A stretch of DNA of 8,708 nucleotides from Chloroflexota bacterium (GTDB lineage Bacteria > Chloroflexota > Dehalococcoidia > UBA2979), in assembly GCA_009843585.1 (NCBI GenBank), contig VYDC01000160.1:1-8708 (forward strand). Direction: 5' to 3'. The notes beneath the pieces are model-generated. The model had not been told where the DNA came from. It ran no database searches and saw only the letters and a program-made list of their open reading frames with translations. Positions 1 through 6,451 of the stretch are shown piece by piece (the stretch's first letter is position 1; each line of letters opens with the position of its first letter). The translations under genes and the position numbers were made by a program.

Positions 1-1080
1 GTGCCCGCAGTCGGCAAGGCGACAGCGGGCAACTACTTCGAGGACCTGGTGACCGGCCTTGAGGTCGAGCACGCCGTGCCGCGGACGGTCACCGAGGGCG
101 ACCAGTCGCTCTACATCGCGCTCACCGCCAGCCGCTACCCGCTGCACTGCGACGCCGAGTTCGCGCGCGCCCTCGGCTTCCGGCGGGAGACGGTCAACGA
201 CCTCCTCGTCTTCCACATCGTCTTCGGAAACACCGTTCCCGACATCTCGCTCAACGCCATCGCCAACCTGGGCTACGCGGACGTGCGCTTCGGCTGCGCC
301 GTCTACCCCGGCGACACGCTCCGCTCGCACACCACCGTGCTGGGTCGCCGGGAGTCGCGCTCGGGCGACACCGGCGCCGTCTGGGTGCGCACCGTCGGGC
401 GCAACCAGCGCGGCGAGGAGGTTCTCTCCTTCCTGCGCTGGGTGCTGATGGCGAAGCGCGACCCGGGGACGGCGTCGGGCGCCGACGATGCGCCCGAGAC
501 GCCGGACGTCGTCGCCGCGAGCGACCTCGCGATCCCGCCCGAGCTCGACCTCACCGCCTTCGATCCGGTCGTGACCGGGGGCCGCGCGTGGTGGGAGGAC
601 TACGAGCCGGGCGAGCGCATCCACCACGTCGAGGGCGTCGCTATCGAGGAGGCGGAGCACCAGATGGCGGCGCGGCTCTACCAGAACACGGCGCGCGCGC
701 ACTTCAACGCGCACGCCCTCGCGGGGAGTCGCTTCGGGCGGCGCGTCGCCTACGGCGGGCACGTCATCTCCGTGGCGCGGGAGCTCTCCTTCAACGGGCT
801 CGAGAACGCCGTGCGCGTGCTCGCCTTCAACGGCGGCACCCACTCGAGTCCGACGTTCGCGGGCGACACGATCTACGCGTGGACCGACGTCCTGGAGCGC
901 ATCGATCTCTCCCGCGAGGACGCCGGCGCGCTCAGGCTGCGGCTGGTCGCGGCGAAGAACGCCGACCCGGCGACCGAGGACGTCACGCTGCGCGTCACGG
1001 GGGACGACGGCCGCGAGCGCTACCATCCGTCGGTCGTGCTCGACCTCGACTACACCGTGCTGATGCCCAAGCGGCGCTAG
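1..1080 (+). CDS. mch: Mesaconyl-CoA hydratase (beta-methylmalyl-CoA dehydratase), double MaoC fold
   Basis: The protein (359 residues) reversibly hydrates mesaconyl-C1-CoA to (2R,3S)-beta-methylmalyl-CoA in the cytoplasmic ethylmalonyl-CoA pathway. It has two MaoC/hotdog halves joined by an acidic, Ala-rich linker at about residues 153-175. The N-half carries RYPLHCD (45-51), a DISLNAIANLGYADVRF block (81-97) and PGD (103-105). The C-half carries EEAEHQ (216-221), QNTARAHFNAHA (228-239), YGGHVIS (251-257) and FAGDTIYAW (286-294). The HFNAHA histidine/asparagine segment and the GGH turn are typical of this subfamily, and the overall pattern matches Rhodobacter Mch as I recall it. Length is slightly above the usual ~345 residues. 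The GTG at base 1 is the first start available, and the GNYFEDL segment soon after it is where family members begin, but an earlier start outside the window cannot be excluded. The gene leads the mcd operon with a 41-base gap. Confidence 0.92.
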   Translation: MPAVGKATAGNYFEDLVTGLEVEHAVPRTVTEGDQSLYIALTASRYPLHCDAEFARALGFRRETVNDLLVFHIVFGNTVPDISLNAIANLGYADVRFGCAVYPGDTLRSHTTVLGRRESRSGDTGAVWVRTVGRNQRGEEVLSFLRWVLMAKRDPGTASGADDAPETPDVVAASDLAIPPELDLTAFDPVVTGGRAWWEDYEPGERIHHVEGVAIEEAEHQMAARLYQNTARAHFNAHALAGSRFGRRVAYGGHVISVARELSFNGLENAVRVLAFNGGTHSSPTFAGDTIYAWTDVLERIDLSREDAGALRLRLVAAKNADPATEDVTLRVTGDDGRERYHPSVVLDLDYTVLMPKRR

Positions 1081-1087
1081 GCGCCGC
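1071..1087. repeat. Perfect 7-bp inverted repeat enclosing the mch stop codon
   Basis: GCGGCGC (1071-1077) and GCGCCGC (1081-1087) are exact reverse complements separated only by the TAG stop codon of mch. The transcript could form a 7-bp, all-GC stem with the stop codon as a three-base loop. No T-tract follows, so it does not look like a standard intrinsic terminator. It might act as an mRNA processing or stability element between mch and mcd, or be chance in GC-rich DNA. Confidence 0.35.
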
Positions 1088-1110
1088 CCGCCGGATGCGA
1101 CGACCGTAAA

Positions 1111-1116
1111 GGGGGG
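1111..1116 (+). promoter_or_regulatory. Ribosome binding site of mcd
   Basis: A run of six G preceded by AAA sits 5 bases before the ATG at 1122. It is the only purine-rich stretch in the 41-base gap after mch, and it fixes the mcd start. Confidence 0.6.
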
Positions 1117-1121
1117 TTCGG

Positions 1122-2792
1122 ATGACGACGACGCGGATCACGCCGGGCGCGGCGACCGCCTCGGCCAGGCGGCTGGTGGAGGCCTCCACGGGCGTCGTCG
1201 ACGCCGCGCTCAGGAGCGCCGCGGCGCTCACCGAGGGCGGCCGCCGGATCGACGATCACCAGGTACACGTCGAGCGCGTCTCCTACCTGGCCACGCAGGT
1301 GCGGGCCGCGCACGAGCTCGCCTCGTACGCGGAGCGCCTCGCCCAGAAGGGCGAGCCGGACTGGCGGCAGGCGACGATGGCGCACGCCTACGCGGCCGAG
1401 GTGGCGCACGCCCTCGGCTCGTCCGTCGAGGCGTCGTGGGAGGAGTTCGGGCTCGACGAGGACGACCTCCGGCCGCTGCGCGACGCCTCGCTGCGCGCCG
1501 AGCTCCGCGCCGGCCTCTCGGACGCCAGGCTCCGCGACCTGGGCCGCGAGGTGATCGCCTCGCTCGGCGCCAACAACGTCGACCTCGAGGACGAGACCGC
1601 CACGCTGACGCGCGACATGGCGCGAGAGTTCGCCCGCAACGAGGTCGCGCCGATAGCCCAGGAGATCCACCGGGAGGACATGCTCGTCCCCGACTCGCTG
1701 CTCCAGTCCTTCTCACGGCAGGGCTTCTTCGGCTCCTCCATCCCCGAGCAGTACGGCGGCACGGGGATGGGCGATCTGCCGATGATCATCATCACCGAGG
1801 AGCTCTCGATGGCGTCGCTCGCGGCGGCCGGATCGCTCTCCACGCGCCCGGAGATCCTGACGAAGGCGCTGCTCGCCGGCGGCACCGACGAGCAGCGCGA
1901 GCGGTGGCTGCCGCGCATCGCGTCGGGCGAGGAGCTCGTGGCGATCGCCGTCACCGAGCCCGACGTGGGCTCCGACGTCGCCTCGCTCCAGACGCGCGCC
2001 GTCCCCGCCGAGCACGCGGGCGAGCGCGGGTGGCGCATCAGCGGCCAGAAGGCGTGGAGCACGTTCTCCGGGCGCGCCACCGTCCTCGCCCTGCTGGCGC
2101 GCACCGATCCCGATCCGGGCTCCGGGAACCGCGGCCTCTCGCTCTTTATGGTTCCGAAGCCCCCCTTCGAGGGGCAGCACTGGCGCTACGAGCAGCCCGA
2201 GGGGGGCGTCATGGAGGGGACGGCGAACCCGACGCCGGGCTACCGCGGCATGCACTCCTTCACGATCGCGCTCGATGACGTCTGGGTGCCGCATCAGAAC
2301 CTGCTCGGGGGCGACGACGGCGTCGGCAACGGCTTCTTCGTCCAGATGGGTGGCTTCGCCGCGGGGCGGCTCCAGACCGGCGGACGGGCGATCGGCGTGG
2401 CGCAGGCGGGCCTCGAGAAGGCGTGCCAGTACGTGACCCAGAGGTCGCAGTTCGGCCTGCCGCTCGCCGAGTACCAGCTCACCCAGCACAAGGTGGGCGT
2501 GATGGCGACGCACACGGCGGCGGCCCGGCAGCTCACCTACGTCGCGGCGCGCAGCTTCGACACGCGCGCCGTCGAGCCCGCGATGGCGAAGCTCCTCGCC
2601 TGCGACATCGCGGGCGAGGTGACGCGCGAGGCCCAGCTCCTGCACGGCGGCTGGGGCTTCTCCGAGGAGGACCCCGTCTCGCGCTACGTCGTGGATGCGC
2701 TCGTGCTCCCGATCTTCGAGGGCGTCAAGCCGGTGCTGGAGCTGAAGGTGATCGGCCGGCAACTCCTGGCGCGCGCCGCGCGCGAGGGCTAG
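1122..2792 (+). CDS. mcd: (2S)-Methylsuccinyl-CoA dehydrogenase, FAD acyl-CoA dehydrogenase family
   Basis: The enzyme oxidises (2S)-methylsuccinyl-CoA to mesaconyl-C1-CoA, passing electrons through FAD to electron-transfer flavoprotein; its product is the substrate of Mch encoded just upstream. At 556 residues it is far longer than ordinary acyl-CoA dehydrogenases (~380). Residues 1-155 form an extra mostly helical domain, a hallmark of methylsuccinyl-CoA dehydrogenases. The core follows: IPEQYGGTG (207-215), GSLSTRPEI (237-245), TEPDVGSD (278-285), GYRGMHSF (373-380), an RxxFG motif (441-445), QLLHGGWGF (505-513) and IFEG (531-534). Glu533 in IFEG occupies the place of the catalytic base. 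The segment RLQTGGRAIGVAQ (416-428) also fits the subfamily as recalled from Rhodobacter Mcd. The ATG is supported by a G-rich ribosome site 5 bases upstream. rpiB follows after 7 bases. Confidence 0.93.
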   Translation: MTTTRITPGAATASARRLVEASTGVVDAALRSAAALTEGGRRIDDHQVHVERVSYLATQVRAAHELASYAERLAQKGEPDWRQATMAHAYAAEVAHALGSSVEASWEEFGLDEDDLRPLRDASLRAELRAGLSDARLRDLGREVIASLGANNVDLEDETATLTRDMAREFARNEVAPIAQEIHREDMLVPDSLLQSFSRQGFFGSSIPEQYGGTGMGDLPMIIITEELSMASLAAAGSLSTRPEILTKALLAGGTDEQRERWLPRIASGEELVAIAVTEPDVGSDVASLQTRAVPAEHAGERGWRISGQKAWSTFSGRATVLALLARTDPDPGSGNRGLSLFMVPKPPFEGQHWRYEQPEGGVMEGTANPTPGYRGMHSFTIALDDVWVPHQNLLGGDDGVGNGFFVQMGGFAAGRLQTGGRAIGVAQAGLEKACQYVTQRSQFGLPLAEYQLTQHKVGVMATHTAAARQLTYVAARSFDTRAVEPAMAKLLACDIAGEVTREAQLLHGGWGFSEEDPVSRYVVDALVLPIFEGVKPVLELKVIGRQLLARAAREG

Positions 2793-2799
2793 CGGGCCG

Positions 2800-3240
2800 G
2801 TGCGCATCGCCGTCGCCTCCGATCACGCGGGCTACCGCTACAAGGAGGCGATACGCCGACACCTGGAGGCGGCGGGGCACGACGTCCTCGACCTGGGCAC
2901 GGACTCGACGACCCCCGTCGACTACCCGCCCTTCATCCGTCAGGCGGCCGCAGCGGTGGTCCGGGGCGACTGCGATCGCGCGATCGTGCTCGGCGGCTCC
3001 GGAAACGGCGAGGCGATAGTCGCGAACCGCCTCCACGGCGTTCGCTGCGCCCTCTGCTGGAGCGTCGAGTCGGCCGAGCTCGCGCGGCGCCACAACGACG
3101 CGAACGTGATCGCGATCGGGGAGCGCATGGTGAGCGAGGAGCTCGCCCTCGCCATCGTGGACACCTGGCTCGCGACGCCCTTCGACGGGGGTCGCCACGC
3201 CCGGCGCATCGCGCAGATCGATGCCGCCGGCGAGCGCTGA
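2800..3240 (+). CDS. rpiB: Ribose-5-phosphate isomerase B, Glu-containing (mycobacterial) type
   Basis: RpiB (146 residues) interconverts ribose 5-phosphate and ribulose 5-phosphate in the cytoplasmic pentose phosphate pathway. Visible motifs are SDHAGY (7-12), GTDS then VDYP (33-36 and 40-43), LGGSGNGE (64-71), ANRLHGVRCAL (75-85), RRHND (96-100) and IGERM (106-110). Asp8, His9, Ser67, Glu71, His98 and Arg109 line up with a constant offset of 4 to the active-site residues I recall for Mycobacterium tuberculosis RpiB. Glu71 therefore stands where enterobacterial RpiB uses a cysteine. This subtype is characteristic of actinobacteria and is the best single taxonomic hint here. The start is GTG, 7 bases after the mcd stop, with a weak GAGGG about 11 bases upstream, which suggests translational coupling to mcd. 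RpiB is not an ethylmalonyl-CoA pathway enzyme, so its place may reflect general carbon metabolism. Confidence 0.94.
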   Translation: MRIAVASDHAGYRYKEAIRRHLEAAGHDVLDLGTDSTTPVDYPPFIRQAAAAVVRGDCDRAIVLGGSGNGEAIVANRLHGVRCALCWSVESAELARRHNDANVIAIGERMVSEELALAIVDTWLATPFDGGRHARRIAQIDAAGER

Positions 3241-3242
3241 GC

Positions 3243-3524
3243 ATGGCCGAGGAGCCATCGGTCGCTCCCGGTCACGAGCACGACGACGAGTGCTCAGCCC
3301 TCTACCGCGAGTGGCGGCGCTACCACGCCGTCGTCGTCGACATGGGCGGTCGCTTCTCCCGCGCGGAACTCCTCGCCGCGCGCCGCGAGCGCGAGATGTT
3401 CGAGCGTCAGCTCAGGGCGCGGGGCTGCTCGGGCGAGGCGCTGCGCCGCGAGGAGCGCGACACGGAGATCGCGATGCACGGCCGCCCGACGATCTCGCCG
3501 CCCGGGGAGGGCGGCACGCCGTGA
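3243..3524 (+). CDS. Hypothetical protein, 93 residues, charged and mostly helical
   Basis: I do not recognise the family. The protein is soluble and highly charged, with no signal peptide or membrane segment. The N-terminus is acidic and contains GHEHDDEC (10-17), an HxHxxxC arrangement that could in principle bind a metal, although only one other cysteine (62) is present. A charged helix spans about 40-60 (RAELLAARREREMFERQLRA) and a second covers 64-75. The C-terminal ~14 residues are Gly/Pro-rich and probably disordered. The ATG follows the rpiB stop by 2 bases, with a weak GGCGAG 8 bases upstream, consistent with being the last gene of the mch-mcd-rpiB operon. Coding status rests on this packing and on the lack of a better frame, since the convergent ferritin gene ends 34 bases beyond it. 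Confidence 0.72.
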   Translation: MAEEPSVAPGHEHDDECSALYREWRRYHAVVVDMGGRFSRAELLAARREREMFERQLRARGCSGEALRREERDTEIAMHGRPTISPPGEGGTP

Positions 3525-3558
3525 GCCAGCGCGCCGGGGCTCTGCCGAGCGTCCGCCC

Positions 3559-4080
3559 CTACGCCGGGGCGCCCTCCTCGGCGCCGGGCGCGGGAAGCCC
3601 CGCGACGTACTGCTCGAGGTAGAGCAGGTCGTCCCCGGCGCGCCGGGCGACGATCACGAGCGCGTCCGCGGTCGCGACCTCCTCGAGCTGCTCGTCGACG
3701 AACCACTGGAGGAGGCCGCGCGACATGTGATCGTGCTCCTCGAGGGCGAGATCCATCAGCGCGTTGATCTCCCTGGTCACCTCGGTCTCGCTCGTCAGCG
3801 CGAGCTCGAGCGCCTCCAGGGGGGAGGAGAACTCGGCCTGCCCGGCCTCTATAGCGGGGATGCGCGCGACGGCCCCCGCGTCGCTCAGGAAGGCGATGAG
3901 CTTGAGCGCGTGGCCCCGCTCCTCCTCTGCCTGCCCGCGGTAGCGGGTCGCGAGATTGGGCAGCGCCTCCCGCTCGAAGTAGGCCGCGATCATCTCGTAC
4001 TGGAGGGAGGCCTGGAACTCCCTCCCCACCTGAAGCGAGAGCCCCTCCGCCATCTGCCCGGAGATCAGCATCGTCGCCAT
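3559..4080 (-). CDS. ftn: Non-haem bacterial ferritin (FtnA type)
   Basis: Ferritin oxidises Fe(II) at a di-iron ferroxidase centre and stores it as ferric mineral inside a 24-subunit cytoplasmic shell. The 173-residue protein has the usual four-helix bundle plus a short fifth helix. All ferroxidase ligands known for E. coli FtnA are present with a constant offset of +4: Glu21, Glu54, His57 (in AEEERGH), Glu98, Gln131 (in DEQLEE) and Glu134. The WFVDEQ segment (126-131) is also typical. There is no methionine in the position expected for bacterioferritin haem binding that I can identify, so a plain ferritin is the better call. The C-terminus carries a short Pro/Ala/Glu tail. ATG at 4080 is preceded by GGGGA 4 bases upstream. 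The gene is last in the mcl-ligase-ferredoxin operon, only 9 bases after the ferredoxin stop, which implies co-expression with it. Confidence 0.95.
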   Translation of the reverse strand: MATMLISGQMAEGLSLQVGREFQASLQYEMIAAYFEREALPNLATRYRGQAEEERGHALKLIAFLSDAGAVARIPAIEAGQAEFSSPLEALELALTSETEVTREINALMDLALEEHDHMSRGLLQWFVDEQLEEVATADALVIVARRAGDDLLYLEQYVAGLPAPGAEEGAPA

Positions 4081-4089
4081 CGTGTCCCC

Positions 4090-4317
4090 CTAGTCCTGGT
4101 AGAGCTTCACCACCCGGACGCGGTCGTCGCCCGCGGCCTGGATGCAGAGGTCGCAGAGCGTACATTCGTCGAGGTTCGCCTCCACCGTCGTCACGCCGCC
4201 CTCCTCCGCCCGGTCGAAGATGTCGACGGGGCAGACCTCCAGCAGGCGCCGGACGAGATCCGGATCGCTCTGGACCGACTCGGCGATGTCGACGCGGATG
4301 AAGAGCCCGTCCGGCAT
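4090..4317 (-). CDS. FixX-like ferredoxin with a single [4Fe-4S] cluster
   Basis: This is a 75-residue electron carrier with exactly four cysteines: Cys29 followed by Pro30, then Cys52, Cys55 and Cys58 (CTLCDLC). The order CP, about 20 residues, then CxxCxxC is what remains of a two-cluster ferredoxin when one cluster is lost. It is also the arrangement of FixX and of the C-terminal domain of ETF-quinone oxidoreductase, as I recall those sequences. One [4Fe-4S] cluster is therefore predicted. The cysteine spacing does not fit the [2Fe-2S] bacterioferritin-associated ferredoxin Bfd. The frame stays open much further upstream, but the start at 4317 is fixed by a GGAGG ribosome site and by the TGATG overlap with the stop of the ligase alpha gene. 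Possible roles are electron transfer linked to acyl-CoA dehydrogenases such as Mcd, or redox supply to the ferritin encoded next. Neither is shown by the sequence. Confidence 0.9.
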   Translation of the reverse strand: MPDGLFIRVDIAESVQSDPDLVRRLLEVCPVDIFDRAEEGGVTTVEANLDECTLCDLCIQAAGDDRVRVVKLYQD

Positions 4318-5219
4318 CAGCGAGCCTCCATCCTCTCGCCAAGGAGCGAGGGGATCTGCTCGATCCGATCGGCGACGGAGATGCCGGCGCGCTCCATGCG
4401 CTCGATCTTCTCCGCGGTCGTGTCCTCGCGTCCCTCCACGATCGTCCCGGCGTGCCCGAAGCGCATGCCCGGCATCGCGTCCATGAAGCGCCCGGCCATG
4501 AAGGCCACGACCGGGAGGCGCGAGGAGGAGGCCTCCATGTACTCGGCGAGCGCCGCCTCCGCGCGACCGCCCGGCTCGCTGTAGATGGCGATCCCCCGGG
4601 TCTCCCCGTCCGCCTCGAAGAGCGGCATCAGCTCGGCGTAGGTGGAGCCGATGATGGCGTCCCCGCCGATGGAGCACGCCGTCGAGATGCCGAGCCCCGC
4701 CTGGGAGAGCGCGTTCGCGATCTCGACCGTCATCCCGCCGGAGCGCGACATCACGCCGACCGATCCCGGGAGGAAGGCGCGGCGCGTGGCGTCCGCCGAC
4801 CCGCCGATCCCGCCCATCCGCGACTTCCCCGGCGAGATGATCCCGAGGCAGTTGGGCCCGATGATGCGCGCGCCCTCCTGCTCGGCGTGCTCCACGAACT
4901 CCGCGACCTGCCGGCGCGGGATGCGCTCGGTGACGACGACGACGAGCTTCACGCCCGCCTCGATGGCCTCGTGCACGGCGTCGGCGGCGAAGGCCGGCGG
5001 AACGACGACGATCGAGCCGTCGACGCGCGTCTGCTCCGTGAAGGCCCGCACGGTGTCCTCGACGGGGACGCCGTGCACCTCCCGCCCCTTCCGGCCCGGG
5101 GTGACGCCGCCGAGGAGCCGCGCGCCGTAGTCGAGGAGCTCCCTGGCCATGGTCACGGCCTCGCGGCCCGTGATCCCCTGGATGATGAAGGTGCTGTCCC
5201 GGTCGATCAGGATCGACAC
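4317..5219 (-). CDS. sucD: Succinyl-CoA synthetase family alpha subunit, probable malate-CoA ligase alpha
   Basis: The alpha subunit binds CoA and carries the phosphohistidine used to make or cleave an acyl-CoA with ADP/ATP. At 300 residues it has normal length. It shows QGITG (14-18) and GGVTPG (37-42) of the CoA-binding Rossmann domain, GPNCLGIISPGKS (121-133), SRSGGM (158-163), IGGD (184-187), the EPGG region with Glu215, and FGHAGTI with the phosphohistidine His256. Two details differ from typical SucD as I recall it: SRSGG replaces SRSGT, and FGHAG replaces MGHAG. Both are seen in ATP-citrate lyase. The start MSILID and the ISPGKS segment resemble methylotroph malate thiokinase MtkB. Together with mcl upstream, malate is the favoured substrate; succinate or another dicarboxylate remains possible. 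The start is GTG, 2 bases after the beta-subunit stop. The symbol names the family, not a proven substrate. Confidence 0.88.
   Translation of the reverse strand: MSILIDRDSTFIIQGITGREAVTMARELLDYGARLLGGVTPGRKGREVHGVPVEDTVRAFTEQTRVDGSIVVVPPAFAADAVHEAIEAGVKLVVVVTERIPRRQVAEFVEHAEQEGARIIGPNCLGIISPGKSRMGGIGGSADATRRAFLPGSVGVMSRSGGMTVEIANALSQAGLGISTACSIGGDAIIGSTYAELMPLFEADGETRGIAIYSEPGGRAEAALAEYMEASSSRLPVVAFMAGRFMDAMPGMRFGHAGTIVEGREDTTAEKIERMERAGISVADRIEQIPSLLGERMEAR
4325..4329 (-). promoter_or_regulatory. Ribosome binding site of the ferredoxin gene
   Basis: GGAGG on the minus strand lies 7 bases before the ATG at 4317, inside the last codons of the ligase alpha gene. It settles the start in a frame that is open for about 360 further bases upstream. 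Confidence 0.65.
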
Positions 5220-5221
5220 GG

Positions 5222-6436
5222 CTAGCCCCCGTCCTGGGCGGCGAGCTTGGCGACGGCGCGCCTGGCGGCCTCGTGCATCGAGACCGACCGGTCCACGTAC
5301 TCGACCCCGTAGCGCCGGAGGATGGCGAACCCCTCCTCCTCCCAGGATCCCGGGATGCGGAAGATCGCGATCTTCTCGGCCGGATCGAAGCCGGCGTCGA
5401 TGACCCCCTTGATCACGCCGCGCGCCATGATGTCGACGCGCGTGTTGGAGACGACGTTCATCATCACCGCGATCTTCTCCACGCCGGGCTTCGAGACGAT
5501 CAGGCGCGTGAGCGCCGCCGTCTTGCGCACCGAGGGATTGCCCCCGACCTCGCAGTAGTTCGCGGGGTCGCCTCCGGCCGATCGCACGGCGTCGAAGAGC
5601 GTCAGCGAGCCGCCGCCCGCCCCGATCACCAGGCCGAGCGAGCCCGAGAACTCGGTGACGTTGCCGGCGACGCCGCGCGTGTCCTGGGCGTCGACCTGCG
5701 CGCCCGCGACCTCGAAGGGGGTTGGCGGACGCGCCTGGCGCGTGTCCTCATCGGCGATGCCGAGATCGGCGAGGAGGCCCCGGTGCGCGCCGCGCGCCTC
5801 CGCCTCCATCTCCATGTGCGCGTCGAGCGCGAGGATGCCCCCGTCCGCGAGCTTCCCGATGGGGTTGATCTCCGCCAGCGTCAGGTCGTGCTCGCGGAAG
5901 GCGCGGGCGAGCTGGAGGACGATGCGGGCGAGGCGGTTGAGATCGCCTCCCGTGACGCCGGTCCTGGCGACGGCGAGCTTCGCCTGGTAGTCGGAGAGCG
6001 GCCTGAGCGTCGAGACGTGCGTGCGGGAGACGTGCTCGGGGTGCGTCTCGGCGACCTCCTCGATGTCGATCCCGCCCATGTCGCTGAAGATGATGACGGG
6101 ACGCTTGGCCCGGCCGTCCCACGTCACGGCGGCGTAGTACTCCTGCGCGACGTCGCCCTTCTGCTCGACCAGCACGCCGGCGGGCTCCTGGCCGCTGATG
6201 GGGAGCGCGAGGATGGCCTCGGCGGCGTCGCGTGCCTCGTCGGCGCTCTCTGCGAAGCGCACCCCGCCCGCCTTCATGCGGCCGCCGCTGAGCACCTGCG
6301 ACTTGAGCACCACCGCCCCGCCGAGATCGCGCTGCGCCGCAGCGGCCTCGGCGGCCGTCCGCGCGAGCCGGCTCTCCGGCAGCGGGACGCCGCGCCGGCG
6401 CAGCAGCTCCTTCGCCTCGAACTCGTAGAAGCGCAT
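5222..6436 (-). CDS. sucC: Succinyl-CoA synthetase family beta subunit (ATP-grasp), probable malate-CoA ligase beta
   Basis: The beta subunit (404 residues) supplies the ATP-grasp nucleotide site and part of the dicarboxylate site of the ligase. Visible elements are the N-terminal YEFEAKELL (4-12), VLKSQV with Lys45, GGRMKAGG (51-58), QEYYAAV (98-104), FSDMGGIDIEE (117-127), the AEINP metal-ligand motif (188-192) with LDAHME (204-209), and a C-terminal flavodoxin-like CoA-ligase domain (about 257-400) containing ANYCEVGGNPS (292-302). The last is unusual: common SucC has a GGGA motif there. GRMKAGG in place of GRGKAGG, together with QEYY and the FRIPGSWEEEG loop (359-369), departs from housekeeping SucC, and the QEYY and GGIxIEE blocks recall ATP-citrate lyase. 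The ATG has AGGGAG 4 bases upstream and lies 15 bases after the mcl stop; the alpha gene follows after 2 bases. The pair almost certainly forms one enzyme. Its substrate is inferred from mcl. Confidence 0.88.
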   Translation of the reverse strand: MRFYEFEAKELLRRRGVPLPESRLARTAAEAAAAQRDLGGAVVLKSQVLSGGRMKAGGVRFAESADEARDAAEAILALPISGQEPAGVLVEQKGDVAQEYYAAVTWDGRAKRPVIIFSDMGGIDIEEVAETHPEHVSRTHVSTLRPLSDYQAKLAVARTGVTGGDLNRLARIVLQLARAFREHDLTLAEINPIGKLADGGILALDAHMEMEAEARGAHRGLLADLGIADEDTRQARPPTPFEVAGAQVDAQDTRGVAGNVTEFSGSLGLVIGAGGGSLTLFDAVRSAGGDPANYCEVGGNPSVRKTAALTRLIVSKPGVEKIAVMMNVVSNTRVDIMARGVIKGVIDAGFDPAEKIAIFRIPGSWEEEGFAILRRYGVEYVDRSVSMHEAARRAVAKLAAQDGG

Positions 6437-6451
6437 CGCTCTCCCTGCCGT

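Noticed and set aside
1713..2807. A 364-codon minus-strand frame opposite mcd
   Set aside because: It is an antisense shadow of the well-supported dehydrogenase, with low-complexity composition and no motif.
3525..3585. Possible bidirectional terminator between the convergent operons
   Set aside because: Only short stems are visible (GGGGC/GCCCC at 3536-3559, and GGCGCC copies at 3568-3585 inside the ferritin gene), with no T-tract; a repeated CGCCGGGGC is direct, not inverted.
4090..4317. Bacterioferritin-associated ferredoxin (Bfd)
   Set aside because: Bfd binds [2Fe-2S] with a different cysteine spacing; this protein has CP followed by CxxCxxC, which fits one [4Fe-4S] cluster.
4318..4677. 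Upstream extension of the ferredoxin frame by 120 codons
   Set aside because: It overlaps the ligase alpha gene in another frame and encodes Arg/Gly-rich nonsense; the GGAGG site and TGATG overlap support the start at 4317.
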